Made by a program: the position numbers and the translations under genes
Source of the DNA: Neoroseomonas marina
GTDB lineage: Bacteria > Pseudomonadota > Alphaproteobacteria > Acetobacterales > Acetobacteraceae
Length of the DNA stretch: 64,000 bases
Direction: 5' to 3'
Assembly: GCF_012927745.1 (NCBI RefSeq)
Contig: NZ_JABBKX010000004.1
Coordinates: 302,050 to 366,049 of the forward strand
Notes under the pieces: model-generated
Told to the model about the DNA's origin: nothing
The model's database searches: none
Seen by the model: only the letters and a program-made list of their open reading frames with translations
Shown: positions 46,672 through 55,449 of the stretch, piece by piece
How the letters are laid out: each line of letters starts with the position of its first letter
Position numbering within the stretch: position 1 is the stretch's first letter

Positions 46672-47163
46672 TCAGGGGGCGGTGCCGAACAGGCGATGCA
46701 GCACCCGATCCCCCGCACGGATGTCGAGCTGTTCCGTGATTCCCGCCCGCAGTTCCAGCGTCGCCCGCACCGGGCCGTTCGAGGAAACGGTCGCGAGCGA
46801 CAGCGGCACGGTGCGTTCGGCAATGCGATGGATGCGGCCGTCCTCGGCGATGAACACCATGTCGAGCGACGTGATGGTGTTGCGCATCCACATGCTGCTC
46901 TCGCGCGGCGCGCCCCAGTCGAACAGCATGCCCTCGTCCGGCTTCACCTCCGGGCGGAACATCAGGCCGATCATCTGCTGTTCCGGCTGGATCGCCATCT
47001 CGACGGTGAAGGGCAGCCGGCGCCCGTCGCGCGTGACGATCACCAGCGGCTCGGTCGGCAGCCGCGGTTGGGGGCGGTCCGCCCCGGGCTGCGCCAGCGC
47101 GGCCGTCGGCAACGCGGCAAGGATGGCCAGGCAGGATCGGCGGAAGATCATGGTCCCTGTCAT
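46672..47163 (-). CDS. DUF192 exported protein
   Basis: The product (163 aa) has a signal peptide (FRRSCLAILAALPTAALAQ) and a DUF192 domain: FTVEMAIQPEQQMIGLMFR, GMLFDWGAPRESSMWMRNTITSLDMVFI and RATLELRAGITEQLDIRAGD. The family is widespread and of unknown function. ATG 47163 overlaps the deacetylase-family stop as ATGA; ATG 47151 is an alternative that gives a cleaner signal peptide. Confidence 0.87.
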   Translation of the reverse strand: MTGTMIFRRSCLAILAALPTAALAQPGADRPQPRLPTEPLVIVTRDGRRLPFTVEMAIQPEQQMIGLMFRPEVKPDEGMLFDWGAPRESSMWMRNTITSLDMVFIAEDGRIHRIAERTVPLSLATVSSNGPVRATLELRAGITEQLDIRAGDRVLHRLFGTAP

Positions 47164-48299
47164 GCCACGGCGGCCGGTGGGGCGGGAAGGTCCGCCCGCG
47201 CCGCCGCGGCCCTGTTCCGCACGACCGCACGCACCACGCCCGGTCGCGGTGCGTCCGCGAGGGTCGTGAACCAATGGTCCGGCGGGTGGCGCCCGGCGGA
47301 CCGGTGGAAGGTCAGGGCCCGCAGCACGGCTTCCGCCTCCGCGCCGAGACGGTCGGGCATGGCGAAGCCGTTCAGCGTCCCCCAGACCCCCGCCCAGCAG
47401 CGGGCGACCGTCCAGGGATTGTAGCCGCCCCCACCCAGGACGATCAGCCGGGGCGCCAGGCCCATGACGGCACCGACGACCGCCCGGTGCGCGTTGTTCG
47501 ACAGCGACAGCCGGGCGAGCGGATCCTCCTCCAGCGCGTCGGCACCGCACTGGACCATGATCGCCTGCGGCCGCAGGTGGCGGATGATCGGCAGGATCGC
47601 CTCGTGCAGCACCCAGGCCATCTCGCTGTCGTTGAACCCCTGGGGAACCGGGATGTTGCGGGCATGGCCGCCGGCCCGGTCCGCCACCCCGCCGGTGAAG
47701 GGCCAACGGCCGTCCTCGTGGACCGACAGCGTGAAGACGCGCGGATCGTCGTGGAAGGCGTCCTGCACGCCGTCGCCGTGATGCGCATCGATGTCGAGGT
47801 AGACGATGTTGGTCAGGCCGAGTCCCAGCCATTCGAGCAGCCCCAGCACGGGATCATTGAGGTAGCAGAACCCCGAGGCGCGATCCGGGCGCCCATGGTG
47901 CGTCCCGCCGCCCGGCACATGCGCGATGCCGCCCCGCGCGGTCAGCCGCGCCGCCAGCATGGTCCCCCCGGCCGAGGTCGCCGGTCGGCGGAATACCTCG
48001 CGATAGACCGGGTTGCCGTCGGCGCCGATCCGGAAGCGCTCGCGATCGGCCGGACTCACGCCCTGCTCGGCCTCGGCCCGCATCAGGGCAGCGAGGTAGT
48101 CCGGGTGGTGGAAGCGCGCCAGCGCCTCCGGCGTGGCCATCGGGCTGTCGTGGTAGCGCGCCGGATCCATCCAGCCGAGCGCCCGGATCAGGTCGAGGGT
48201 CGTCGAGACGCGCGGGATCGCCAGCGGATGCTTCGGTCCATAGGTCGACCGGCGATAGATCTCGGATCCGATGAGGAGGGGCGTCATGGGGGCGGGCAT
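47160..48299 (-). CDS. Histone deacetylase family / AcuC-like hydrolase
   Basis: The product (379 aa) has the arginase-deacetylase fold motifs: HVPGGGTHHG, zinc ligands in YLDIDAHHGDGVQ and QCGADAL, and GGGYNPWTVARCW. Bacterial members remove acetyl groups from proteins (AcuC on acetyl-CoA synthetase), polyamines or other amides; the target here is unknown. Starts at ATG 48299 or ATG 48287; neither has a strong ribosome site. It is co-transcribed with the DUF192 gene by a 4-base overlap. Confidence 0.88.
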   Translation of the reverse strand: MPAPMTPLLIGSEIYRRSTYGPKHPLAIPRVSTTLDLIRALGWMDPARYHDSPMATPEALARFHHPDYLAALMRAEAEQGVSPADRERFRIGADGNPVYREVFRRPATSAGGTMLAARLTARGGIAHVPGGGTHHGRPDRASGFCYLNDPVLGLLEWLGLGLTNIVYLDIDAHHGDGVQDAFHDDPRVFTLSVHEDGRWPFTGGVADRAGGHARNIPVPQGFNDSEMAWVLHEAILPIIRHLRPQAIMVQCGADALEEDPLARLSLSNNAHRAVVGAVMGLAPRLIVLGGGGYNPWTVARCWAGVWGTLNGFAMPDRLGAEAEAVLRALTFHRSAGRHPPDHWFTTLADAPRPGVVRAVVRNRAAAARADLPAPPAAVA

Positions 48300-48443
48300 C
48301 AGCTTGGAGCGCTTCCGCGGCGGCGCAAGTCCGCCTCCGTTACGATGGACCTCGCACAACCATGAGGTTAAGATGCCTTAATCCCCCCCACCCCGATCGC
48401 GCCGCCCCCACGGCGTGACCAAACCGCCTTGGTGGAGGCCGTT

Positions 48444-49859
48444 TTGCGTCTCAGTGACCTGCTCGTCGCCCTGGACCTGGTGCCGCGCGCCGACGTCAAC
48501 GAAGCCCTCACGCAGCAAAGCCGCACGGGGCGGCCGCTTGGCGACGTCCTGGTCGAAATGGGCCTGCTCAGCGCCCGCCAGGTCACGGAACTGCAGGACG
48601 GCCTGCCCGCCCCACCCGATACGCTGGCGCAGCTCGGCATCGAGCAGCGCATCATCCTCGACATCTTCTGCAAGTACCTCAGCACGGCCGGCCAGGGCAC
48701 GACGGCCTCGATCGCGGAGACGCTCGCGATCTCCCGCCGCCTGTCGAGCTCGCTGATCGAGAGCGCGCGGGCGCAGAACATCGTCGAGCTCAAGCCCGGC
48801 ATCGTCGCGGGCGAATTGCGCGTGGAGCTCACGCCGCGCGGCCGTTCCATGGCGGTCGAAGCCTTCGCGAACAACTCCTACATCGGCCCCCTGCCCGTCT
48901 CGCTCGCCGACTACTCGGCCCGCGTGCTCAAGCAGACGATCCGCAGCGAGCATGTCCAGCCCAGGATCGTCGCCGGCGCGCTGCACCCGCTCGCGGTGCC
49001 GGACGACCTGCTCGCCAAGGTCGGCATCGCGGTGAATTCGGGCCGGTCGATCCTGCTCTACGGGGCGCCCGGCAACGGCAAGACATCGATCGCCGAGCGC
49101 ATGGTCCGCATGTTCGGCGCGATGGTGCTCGTGCCGCACTGCTTCGAGGTCGGCGGACAGATCGTGAAGGTCTTCGACCCGTCGGTGCATCGCCGCCTCG
49201 GCATCGAAGCACAGTCGAGTTCCGTCGCGAGCCTCCTCGCCGACGAGTTCGACCCGCGCTGGGTGCCCTGCCGCCGCCCCTTCGTCTCGGCGGGCGGCGA
49301 ACTCAGCCTCGACATGCTCGACCTCAAGTTCGAGACGACGGCGCGGTTCTACGAAGCGCCGCTGCACGTCAAGGCGATGAACGGCGTGCTGCTGATCGAC
49401 GATTTCGGCCGCCAGCTCGCGCGGCCCGAGGCGCTACTGAACCGCTGGGTCGTGCCCATGGACCGGCGCATCGACTTCCTGAAGCTGCACACCGGCCAGT
49501 CCTTCCAGATCCCCTTCGACCAGCTTCTGGTGTTCTCGACCAACCTGTCGCCGCGGGACCTGATGGATCCGGCCTTCCTGCGCCGCCTGCCCTACAAGAT
49601 CCACGTGCACGGCCCCGACGAGCGGGAATTCGCCAAGATCCTGCTGGCCAGCGCGCGCGACCGCGGCATCGCCTATCCCGAAGCCGCGGTGCATTTCACG
49701 ATCCGCGCGATCGCGGAGAACGCGACGCCACTCGCCTTCTACCAGGCGGTCGAGATCCCGCAGCAGATCGCCGAGCTCTGCGCCTTCGCCAACCGGCCGA
49801 TGCTCGCCGACGAGGCGACGATCGGCTTCGCGCTGGGGAACATCCTGGTCCAGCAATAG
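48444..49859 (+). CDS. GspE N-terminal-like domain fused to an AAA+ ATPase
   Basis: The product (471 aa) has an N-terminal segment (1-55, RLSDLLVALDLVPRADVNEA, GDVLVEMGLLSARQV) resembling the GspE/MshE N-terminal module, a helical middle with winged-helix-like residues 75-135, and an AAA+ domain with Walker A GAPGNGKTS (208-216), Walker B VLLIDDFG (about 314-321) and a sensor STNLSPRDLMDPAFLRRLPY. It is not a secretion ATPase of the GspE fold; the ATPase is closer to MoxR/RuvB-like AAA proteins. TTG 48444 is chosen because GGAGG lies 5 bases upstream. Function unknown. Confidence 0.75.
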   Translation: MRLSDLLVALDLVPRADVNEALTQQSRTGRPLGDVLVEMGLLSARQVTELQDGLPAPPDTLAQLGIEQRIILDIFCKYLSTAGQGTTASIAETLAISRRLSSSLIESARAQNIVELKPGIVAGELRVELTPRGRSMAVEAFANNSYIGPLPVSLADYSARVLKQTIRSEHVQPRIVAGALHPLAVPDDLLAKVGIAVNSGRSILLYGAPGNGKTSIAERMVRMFGAMVLVPHCFEVGGQIVKVFDPSVHRRLGIEAQSSSVASLLADEFDPRWVPCRRPFVSAGGELSLDMLDLKFETTARFYEAPLHVKAMNGVLLIDDFGRQLARPEALLNRWVVPMDRRIDFLKLHTGQSFQIPFDQLLVFSTNLSPRDLMDPAFLRRLPYKIHVHGPDEREFAKILLASARDRGIAYPEAAVHFTIRAIAENATPLAFYQAVEIPQQIAELCAFANRPMLADEATIGFALGNILVQQ

Positions 49860-49863
49860 GCCC

Positions 49864-49901
49864 GGCCGAGGGGGGACGCCCTGGCGTTCCCCCTGCCGGC
49901 C
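49864..49901. terminator. Hairpin between convergent genes
   Basis: Between the AAA+ gene stop (49859) and the OmpA gene stop (49906) an 11-bp stem with one G-U type mismatch (49870-49880 with 49883-49893) sits inside an outer 5-bp GGCCG/CGGCC stem. It has no T-run on either side. It probably ends both transcripts or blocks read-through. Confidence 0.55.
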
Positions 49902-49905
49902 CTCG

Positions 49906-50997
49906 TCAGCGGAGGACGATCTCCACGCGGCGGTTCTGCGGCTCGCGGGTGTTGTCCGGGGTCGCGACGAGCAGCTGGCTCTCGCCGACGCCGCGCGCGG
50001 TGATCTCGCCGCGCGGCACGCCCAGGCGCACGAGTTCGGCCGCGACCGCATTCGCACGGCGCACCGACAGGCCCTGGTTGTATTGCGCCGAGCCCGAGGT
50101 GTCGGTGTGACCCGTGACGTCGATCCGCGTCACCTGCTGGCGCGTCCGCGCCTGCGCCGCTTCCGCGATGATCTGGCGGGCCCGATCGGTGAGGTCGGCG
50201 CGGTTCCAGTCGAAGAACACCATGAAGGTGCGCGCCGGGGCCGGCGCCGCTGCGGCCACCGGGGCCGGCGCCGGGATGCGGCCGAAGTTGAACCGCACGC
50301 CGAGCATCACGTTGTGGTTCGAGGTCGCGACCGGGATCTGTTGGCTGCGCGCATAGCCAGGCCCGGTGACGGTGCCCGAGAGCGACGGATTGTCGAAGGT
50401 GCCGAAGTACCGATACTCCGCCGTGATCGCGAGGCCCGGCACGGCCGGGATCGGGAAGGCCACGCCGGCGATCGCCTGATAGGCCCAGCTTCCGTCCGAT
50501 CCGTCGATGTTCAGCGCCGCGCTGCCGGCGCGCCCGCCGACGCTGGACCAGTCGGTCCAGGCGTAGCCGACGCCGCCGCCCACATAGGGGATGGCCACGG
50601 GGTTCGGACCGCCGATCGCGAAGTCGTAGTAGACATTCGCCATCAGCCCGTAGCTGTTCGCCGTCCCGCCGGAGGCCGGCCGGTTGAAGGCGAGACCACT
50701 TGCCGCATCGCTGGTGCGATAGAAGGCCTCGAGTTCGCCGCGCAGCCCGCCGATGAGGCCGTAGCCGACATTCAGGACGCCCGCGAAGCCCGGGTCCCAC
50801 TTGCGCTGGAAATGGTCCGACGGGGTCGAGAGATTGGCCGAGGCCGGCGGGGCGATCGGCGCGTTCGTGTCCGACAGCCAGGTGACGCCGGCCAGGCCGC
50901 CGACATACAGCCCCTCGACCATCTGGGCGGCCGCACCCCGCGGCTGCGCGGCGGCGATGCAGGACAGGGCCGCGGAGGCGAGGAGCACGCGCTTCAT
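49906..50997 (-). CDS. OmpA-family outer-membrane protein
   Basis: The product (363 aa) has a signal peptide (VLLASAALSCIAA to GAAAQ), an eight-strand barrel-type domain (LYVGGLAGVTWL to VMLGVRFNFG), a Pro/Ala linker and a C-terminal OmpA domain that binds peptidoglycan: VFFDWNRADLTDRARQII and IDVTGHTDTSGSAQYNQGLSVRRANAV. It ties the outer membrane to the wall. ATG 50997 has an AAGGA site. The 172-base gap upstream should carry its promoter. Confidence 0.92.
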   Translation of the reverse strand: MKRVLLASAALSCIAAAQPRGAAAQMVEGLYVGGLAGVTWLSDTNAPIAPPASANLSTPSDHFQRKWDPGFAGVLNVGYGLIGGLRGELEAFYRTSDAASGLAFNRPASGGTANSYGLMANVYYDFAIGGPNPVAIPYVGGGVGYAWTDWSSVGGRAGSAALNIDGSDGSWAYQAIAGVAFPIPAVPGLAITAEYRYFGTFDNPSLSGTVTGPGYARSQQIPVATSNHNVMLGVRFNFGRIPAPAPVAAAAPAPARTFMVFFDWNRADLTDRARQIIAEAAQARTRQQVTRIDVTGHTDTSGSAQYNQGLSVRRANAVAAELVRLGVPRGEITARGVGESQLLVATPDNTREPQNRRVEIVLR

Positions 50998-51169
50998 GCT
51001 GCAATCCTTCGTTCCCGGGACCGCGACGACCGCCGCGCTGTTCCCGATATTGAGACGAAGGACGGTTACACAGACTCGTGATCAGTGCCCAGGGGGACGC
51101 CAGCCGGCCCCCGCAATACGTCGCGGTGCCAGCCGGAGTTGTTGCCCAAATGACGCAGGTCCTGCAGCC

Positions 51170-52090
51170 TCAGGTTTGCGGCATGCCTTCAGGCACAACC
51201 GTACGGATCAGCGTCGCGTCCAGCGCTTCGTAATCGTGGTAGCCGATCGTCTCGTACAGCTGCGCGCGGGTCTGCATCCGCCCGAGCATGTTCTGCGTGC
51301 CGCCATCCTTGCGGATCCCGACATACAGCTCCTCCATCGCCCGCGCGGCGATCCGCAGATGGCTCACCGGCCAGATCACCATCGCGTAGCCCATCTCCTG
51401 GAACTCCGCGGCGGTGAAGAAGGGCGTGCGCCCGAACTCGGTCATGTTCGCGAGCAGCTTCACGCCCGGCATGCGCTTCGCGAACTCGACGAACATCTCG
51501 CGGGTCGTCAATGCCTCGGGGAAGATCGCGTCGGCGCCGGCTTCGAGATAGAGCCGCGCGCGGGCCACGGCGCCGTCGATCCCCTCGCTCGCCGCCGCAT
51601 CGGTACGGGCGATGATGACCAGGTTCTTCCGCGCCTTGCGCGCCGCGGCCACCTTCGCGGCCATGTCCTCGGCGCTGGCCAGCTTCTTGTCGTTGAGGTG
51701 CCCGCACTTCTTCGGCAGCAGCTGGTCCTCGAGGTGCACGGCCCCTGCCCCGGCTTCCTCGAAGGTGCGGACCATGTGCATGACGTTGAGCGCCTCGCCA
51801 TAGCCGGTGTCGCCGTCGACCAGCACCGGCAGGGCCGAGGCGCGGACCACCTGGCGGACATGCCAGGCGACATCGTCCACCGTGATCATGCCGAGGTCCG
51901 GCAGGCCCATGGTCGCGGACATCGCCGCGCCGGACATGTAGAGCGCCTCGAACCCCTGCTTCTTCGCCAGCAGCGCGGCGATGCCGAGATGCGCGCCGGG
52001 CATCTGCAGGATCTGCGGCCTGTCCAGCAGGCGGCGGAAACGCACGCCCGCGGGTTCGTCGGGCAGGTCGTCGGCGATGACGTAGGGCAT
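51170..52090 (-). CDS. Isocitrate lyase/PEP mutase superfamily lyase
   Basis: The product (306 aa) is a TIM-barrel of the PEP mutase/isocitrate lyase group: MPGAHLGIAALLAKKQGFEALYMSGAAMSA, the metal site VDGDTGYGEALNV, the HLEDQLLPKKCGH loop with the catalytic Cys and ARTDAAASEGIDGA. It could be oxaloacetate decarboxylase, carboxyphosphonoenolpyruvate mutase-like or 2-methylisocitrate lyase. The loop is less like PrpB, so the reaction is left open. It lies 10 bases downstream of the antiporter gene on the same strand. Confidence 0.85.
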   Translation of the reverse strand: MPYVIADDLPDEPAGVRFRRLLDRPQILQMPGAHLGIAALLAKKQGFEALYMSGAAMSATMGLPDLGMITVDDVAWHVRQVVRASALPVLVDGDTGYGEALNVMHMVRTFEEAGAGAVHLEDQLLPKKCGHLNDKKLASAEDMAAKVAAARKARKNLVIIARTDAAASEGIDGAVARARLYLEAGADAIFPEALTTREMFVEFAKRMPGVKLLANMTEFGRTPFFTAAEFQEMGYAMVIWPVSHLRIAARAMEELYVGIRKDGGTQNMLGRMQTRAQLYETIGYHDYEALDATLIRTVVPEGMPQT

Positions 52091-52100
52091 CGGGCCCTCC

Positions 52101-53513
52101 TCAGAAGAAGATCAGCGTTATCAAAATAAACAGCGGCACCAGGAACACCAACGCCCAGGCGCAATAGCCGAAGAAGGACGGCATGCGCTCCCCGTTCTCC
52201 TCCACGATGGCCTTGACCATGAAGTTCGGTGCGTTGCCGATGTAGGAATTGGCCCCCATGAAGACGGCGCCGCAGGAAATCGCGACCAGCGTCAGGGCGC
52301 CGTGGGTCATCAGGTAGGCCGGGTCGCCCCCCGCCAGGTTGAAGAACACCAGGTAGGTCGGGGCGTTGTCGAGGAAGGAGGACAGCACGCCGGACAGCCA
52401 GAAGTAGACCGCAGGGATCGGCTGTCCCGCGGCATCCGAGGTCAGCGCGACGAGCGGCCCTGCCGCCCCGTCCGGCCCCGCGCGCAGGATGGCCAGCACC
52501 GGGGCCATCGTCACGAAGATCGCGGCGAACAGCTTGGCGACCTCGAGGATCGCGCCCCAGGCGAAGCCGTTCTCCTCCCGCAGCGACGCCGGCGTCAGCT
52601 TCATGGACACATAGGCGATGGTGACGAACACGGCGATGCCGACCAGGCGCTCGGCACCGATGTGCTGGCCGAGGATCGTGACCTCTCCCGGCTGCCAGTA
52701 GCCCTGCAACAGCACCGTCACGACGACGAGGCCGATCAGGCCGAGGTTCACCGTGCCTTCGACGCGCAGCGGTTCACGTGCGCCGGTGTCCGGGACGGCC
52801 GCCTTCTCCTTCGACCAGGCCCAGGAATCCAGCACGTAGTAGATGCCGAGCAGCAGCACCGCGCAGGTCAGGAACTCCGCGAACAGGTGCGTCGTGGTCC
52901 AGAAGAAGGACACGCCCTTGAGGAAGCCGAGATAGAGCGGCGGATCGCCGAGCGGCGTCAGCGAACCGCCGATGTTGCTGACCAGGAAGATGAAGAAGAC
53001 GAAGGTGTGCGTCTTGCGCCGCCGGAAGGCGTTGGCGCGCAGCACGGGACGGATCAGCAGCATCGAGGCGCCGGTCGTTCCCATCAGCGATGCGATGACG
53101 GTCCCGAGGGCGAGCAGGGCCGTGTTCACCGCCGGCGTGCCGATCAGCGTCCCCTTCAGTAGCACGCCGCCGCCGGTGACGTAGAGCGCGAGCAGCAGCG
53201 CAATGAACGGGACGTATTCCTGCAGGACGATGTGCCACACCTCGGAGGCCGCGGTTTCGGGCCCGAAGGCAACGGCGAAGGGCGCGATGAGGAGGACGGC
53301 CCAGCCCGCCGCGATCTTGCCGTAGTGGTGGTGCCAGAGATGGCCGGCGAGCAGCGGCATCAGCGCGATCGACAGCAGCATGCCGACGAAGGGAATGCCC
53401 CAGGCAAGGGAGAGATCCGCCCCCGAGACGCCAGCCGCCGCGGCCGGCGCCGCCCCGCCGATCAGCAGGGCCGATCCCGCCATGCAGGTGGAGAGGGCTC
53501 GGGCCAGGCGCAT
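52101..53513 (-). CDS. Sodium:proton antiporter NhaD-like (ion transporter superfamily)
   Basis: The product (470 aa) has about 12 membrane segments after a signal-like N-terminus. Family marks are FVGMLLSIALMPL, the first pore repeat IFLVSNIGGSLTPLGDPPLYLGFLKG and the second repeat SSFLDNAPTYLVFFNLAGG. These inverted repeats are typical of NhaD and ArsB/CitM-type carriers. ATG 53513 is preferred over an upstream start as the signal-like segment begins there. Sodium or organic-acid transport cannot be separated by sequence; pairing with the lyase gene hints at a carboxylate. Confidence 0.83.
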   Translation of the reverse strand: MRLARALSTCMAGSALLIGGAAPAAAAGVSGADLSLAWGIPFVGMLLSIALMPLLAGHLWHHHYGKIAAGWAVLLIAPFAVAFGPETAASEVWHIVLQEYVPFIALLLALYVTGGGVLLKGTLIGTPAVNTALLALGTVIASLMGTTGASMLLIRPVLRANAFRRRKTHTFVFFIFLVSNIGGSLTPLGDPPLYLGFLKGVSFFWTTTHLFAEFLTCAVLLLGIYYVLDSWAWSKEKAAVPDTGAREPLRVEGTVNLGLIGLVVVTVLLQGYWQPGEVTILGQHIGAERLVGIAVFVTIAYVSMKLTPASLREENGFAWGAILEVAKLFAAIFVTMAPVLAILRAGPDGAAGPLVALTSDAAGQPIPAVYFWLSGVLSSFLDNAPTYLVFFNLAGGDPAYLMTHGALTLVAISCGAVFMGANSYIGNAPNFMVKAIVEENGERMPSFFGYCAWALVFLVPLFILITLIFF

Positions 53514-53597
53514 CGTCTCTCGGTCCCCCGGGGGTGCCACCAGGTCCGGCCCGGCGCAGTTCCTGGCCCGTCCTTGCAGGATGACGCCCGGGCCTAC

Positions 53598-53613
53598 AAG
53601 GGGGGCACCCCTT
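53598..53613. repeat. Small hairpin in the antiporter/coxG divergent region
   Basis: AAGGGG, GGCA loop, CCCCTT is a perfect 6-bp stem about 51 bases before coxG, followed by TT on the plus strand. It could attenuate transcription into coxG or be incidental. Confidence 0.3.
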
Positions 53614-53664
53614 TTCCCACCGGGTCCCCGGTCCTAGTTTGCGACCTGGACAGGAGACCATCCG

Positions 53665-54342
53665 ATGGACATGACCGGCGAGCGCCGGATCCTAGCCCCG
53701 CGTCAGCGGGTGTGGGACGCGCTGAACGACCCCGAGATGCTGCGCGCCGCCATCCCCGGCTGCGAATCGGTCACACGGACCGCCGAGGACGCCTTCGAGG
53801 CCAAGGTCTCGCTCAAGATCGGCCCGATGGCCGCGAAGTTCGGCGGCAAGGTCAAGCTCGAGAACATCAACGCACCCGCCTCCTACACCATCACCGGGGA
53901 AGGCAATGGCGGTGCGATGGGCTTCGCCAAGGGCGGCGCGGATGTCGCGCTCGAGGAGGTCGGTCCGAATGAGACCCTGCTGAAGTACACGGTGAAGGCG
54001 CAGGTCGGCGGCAAGATGGCGCAGCTTGGCGCCCGCCTGATCGACAGCACCGCGAAGCAGATGTCCGACCAGTTCTTCGATCGCTTCGCCGCCGCCGTTG
54101 CGCCGCCGGCCGAGCCCGAGGCCGAGATCGCTGCGGCGCCCGCCGAAGCCCGCGCGGCCGCGGCCTCCTTCGCTGCGCCGCAGGAAGCCGCGCCGATCAT
54201 CGGCGCGCCGCGCTCCGCACCCACCGCGCCGGCGGGCATTTCGATCTTCGACCTGCTGCCTGAAGCGCCCATGGGGATTCCCTTGCTGGCCTGGGCCGGC
54301 GGCGCCGTCTGGCTCGTCATCCTTGCGCTGATGTTCCTGTGA
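53665..54342 (+). CDS. coxG: CoxG-like SRPBCC protein
   Basis: The product (225 aa) has a CoxG/SRPBCC domain (1-150: MTGERRILAPRQRVWDALNDPEML, AAIPGCESVTR, GGKMAQLGARLIDSTAKQMSDQFFDRF), an Ala/Pro-rich linker and a C-terminal membrane anchor (about 203-224). CoxG is thought to tether or place CO dehydrogenase-type enzymes at the membrane. ATG 53665 has an AGGAG site. It overlaps the next gene as GTGA and heads the maturation operon. Confidence 0.9.
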   Translation: MDMTGERRILAPRQRVWDALNDPEMLRAAIPGCESVTRTAEDAFEAKVSLKIGPMAAKFGGKVKLENINAPASYTITGEGNGGAMGFAKGGADVALEEVGPNETLLKYTVKAQVGGKMAQLGARLIDSTAKQMSDQFFDRFAAAVAPPAEPEAEIAAAPAEARAAAASFAAPQEAAPIIGAPRSAPTAPAGISIFDLLPEAPMGIPLLAWAGGAVWLVILALMFL

Positions 54343-55232
54343 GCCTGCCGGAGACCGTCAGCGACACGCAGGCGCTGCTTGCGGCCGGCGGCTACATCGC
54401 CGACCGCGCGCTGGCGACCACGGTGCATCTCGCGCTGCGCATGGGTCGACCGCTCTTCCTCGAGGGCGAGCCCGGCACCGGCAAGACCGAGATCGCCAAG
54501 GTCCTCGCGAAGATGCTGCCGCGACACCTGGTGCGGCTGCAGTGCTACGACGGCCTCGACCTGTCCGCCGCGGCCTATGAGTGGAACCACGCGCGCCAGC
54601 TGATGGCGATCCGCCTTGCGGAAGCGGCCGGCGAGACCGACCGCGAGGCGCTCGAGCGCGGCATCTACGACCGCCGCTTCCTCCAGTCCCGCCCGCTGCT
54701 GCAGGCGCTCGAAGGCGAGCCGGCCGTGCTGCTGATCGACGAGCTCGACCGCGCAGACGAGCCCTTCGAGGCCTTCCTGCTGGAGATCCTGGGCGACTTC
54801 CAGATCACCATCCCCGAGCTGGGCACGGTGCGCGCGGCGACGCCGCCGGTCGTCATCATCACGTCGAACCGCACGCGGGAGGTGCACGACGCGGTGCGCC
54901 GGCGCTGCCTCTACCATTGGGTCGACTATCCCGACGCGGCGCGGGAACGCGCCATCCTGCGGGTGCGCGCGCCGGGCCTGTCCGAGAAGCTCTCCGCCCA
55001 GATCGTGGCCTTCGTGCAGAAGGTCCGCGACGGCGACTACTTCAAGCTGCCGGGCGTGGCGGAGACGATCGACTGGGCGCAGGCGCTGGCGGCGCTGGAC
55101 GCGAAGGAACTCGAACCCGGTGCGGTCGATGAGACGCTCGGCGTGCTGCTCAAGTACCAGGACGACATCGCCAAGCTGAAGGGCGCGGAGGCGGCCAGGC
55201 TTGTGTCCGAGGCCGTCGCGGCAGCGGTGTGA
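54339..55232 (+). CDS. coxD: CoxD-like MoxR-family AAA+ ATPase
   Basis: The product (297 aa) is a MoxR ATPase: Walker A EGEPGTGKTE, QCYDGLDLSAAAYEWNH, Walker B VLLIDELDRADEPFEAFLLE, sensor ITSNRTREVHDAVRRRCLYHWVDYPD. CoxD works with a VWA protein (CoxE) to insert copper and sulfur into the molybdenum centre of CO dehydrogenase; related pairs serve other hydroxylases. GTG 54339 overlaps coxG. It is separated from coxE by a 217-base region of hairpins. Confidence 0.93.
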   Translation: MSLPETVSDTQALLAAGGYIADRALATTVHLALRMGRPLFLEGEPGTGKTEIAKVLAKMLPRHLVRLQCYDGLDLSAAAYEWNHARQLMAIRLAEAAGETDREALERGIYDRRFLQSRPLLQALEGEPAVLLIDELDRADEPFEAFLLEILGDFQITIPELGTVRAATPPVVIITSNRTREVHDAVRRRCLYHWVDYPDAARERAILRVRAPGLSEKLSAQIVAFVQKVRDGDYFKLPGVAETIDWAQALAALDAKELEPGAVDETLGVLLKYQDDIAKLKGAEAARLVSEAVAAAV

Positions 55233-55247
55233 ACGCAACGCCCACCA

Positions 55248-55266
55248 GGGAGGGCTTTGCCCTCCC
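55248..55266. repeat. Hairpin 1 in the coxD-coxE gap
   Basis: GGGAGGGC, loop TTT, GCCCTCCC is a perfect 8-bp stem 15 bases after the coxD stop. It is the first of three hairpins in this gap and has no T-run. Confidence 0.7.
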
Positions 55267-55288
55267 CGGACCCCACCCACCACGGGTG

Positions 55289-55319
55289 CCCATTGGCGTT
55301 GCCGTGCAACGCCAATGGG
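55289..55319. repeat. Hairpin 2 in the coxD-coxE gap
   Basis: A perfect 14-bp inverted repeat (left arm 55289-55302 CCCATTGGCGTTGC, right arm 55306-55319) with a 3-base centre CGT. This long perfect dyad is the strongest structure in the gap and looks like a dispersed palindromic repeat rather than a standard terminator. Confidence 0.8.
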
Positions 55320-55328
55320 GTCCCACAC

Positions 55329-55342
55329 AGGCCGAAAGGCCT
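55329..55342. repeat. Hairpin 3 in the coxD-coxE gap
   Basis: AGGCC, GAAA tetraloop, GGCCT. A stable GNRA-capped 5-bp stem just after hairpin 2; followed by two T residues only. Confidence 0.5.
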
Positions 55343-55449
55343 TTGGAAACCGTCCCCAGGGATGGGCCCGGCCGCCGCGCCCGGCGCCCCTTGCTGACGG
55401 ACAAGGAAGGGAGGGGGTCCGGGGGAGGTTCCCCTCCCCAGGCCTGCCC

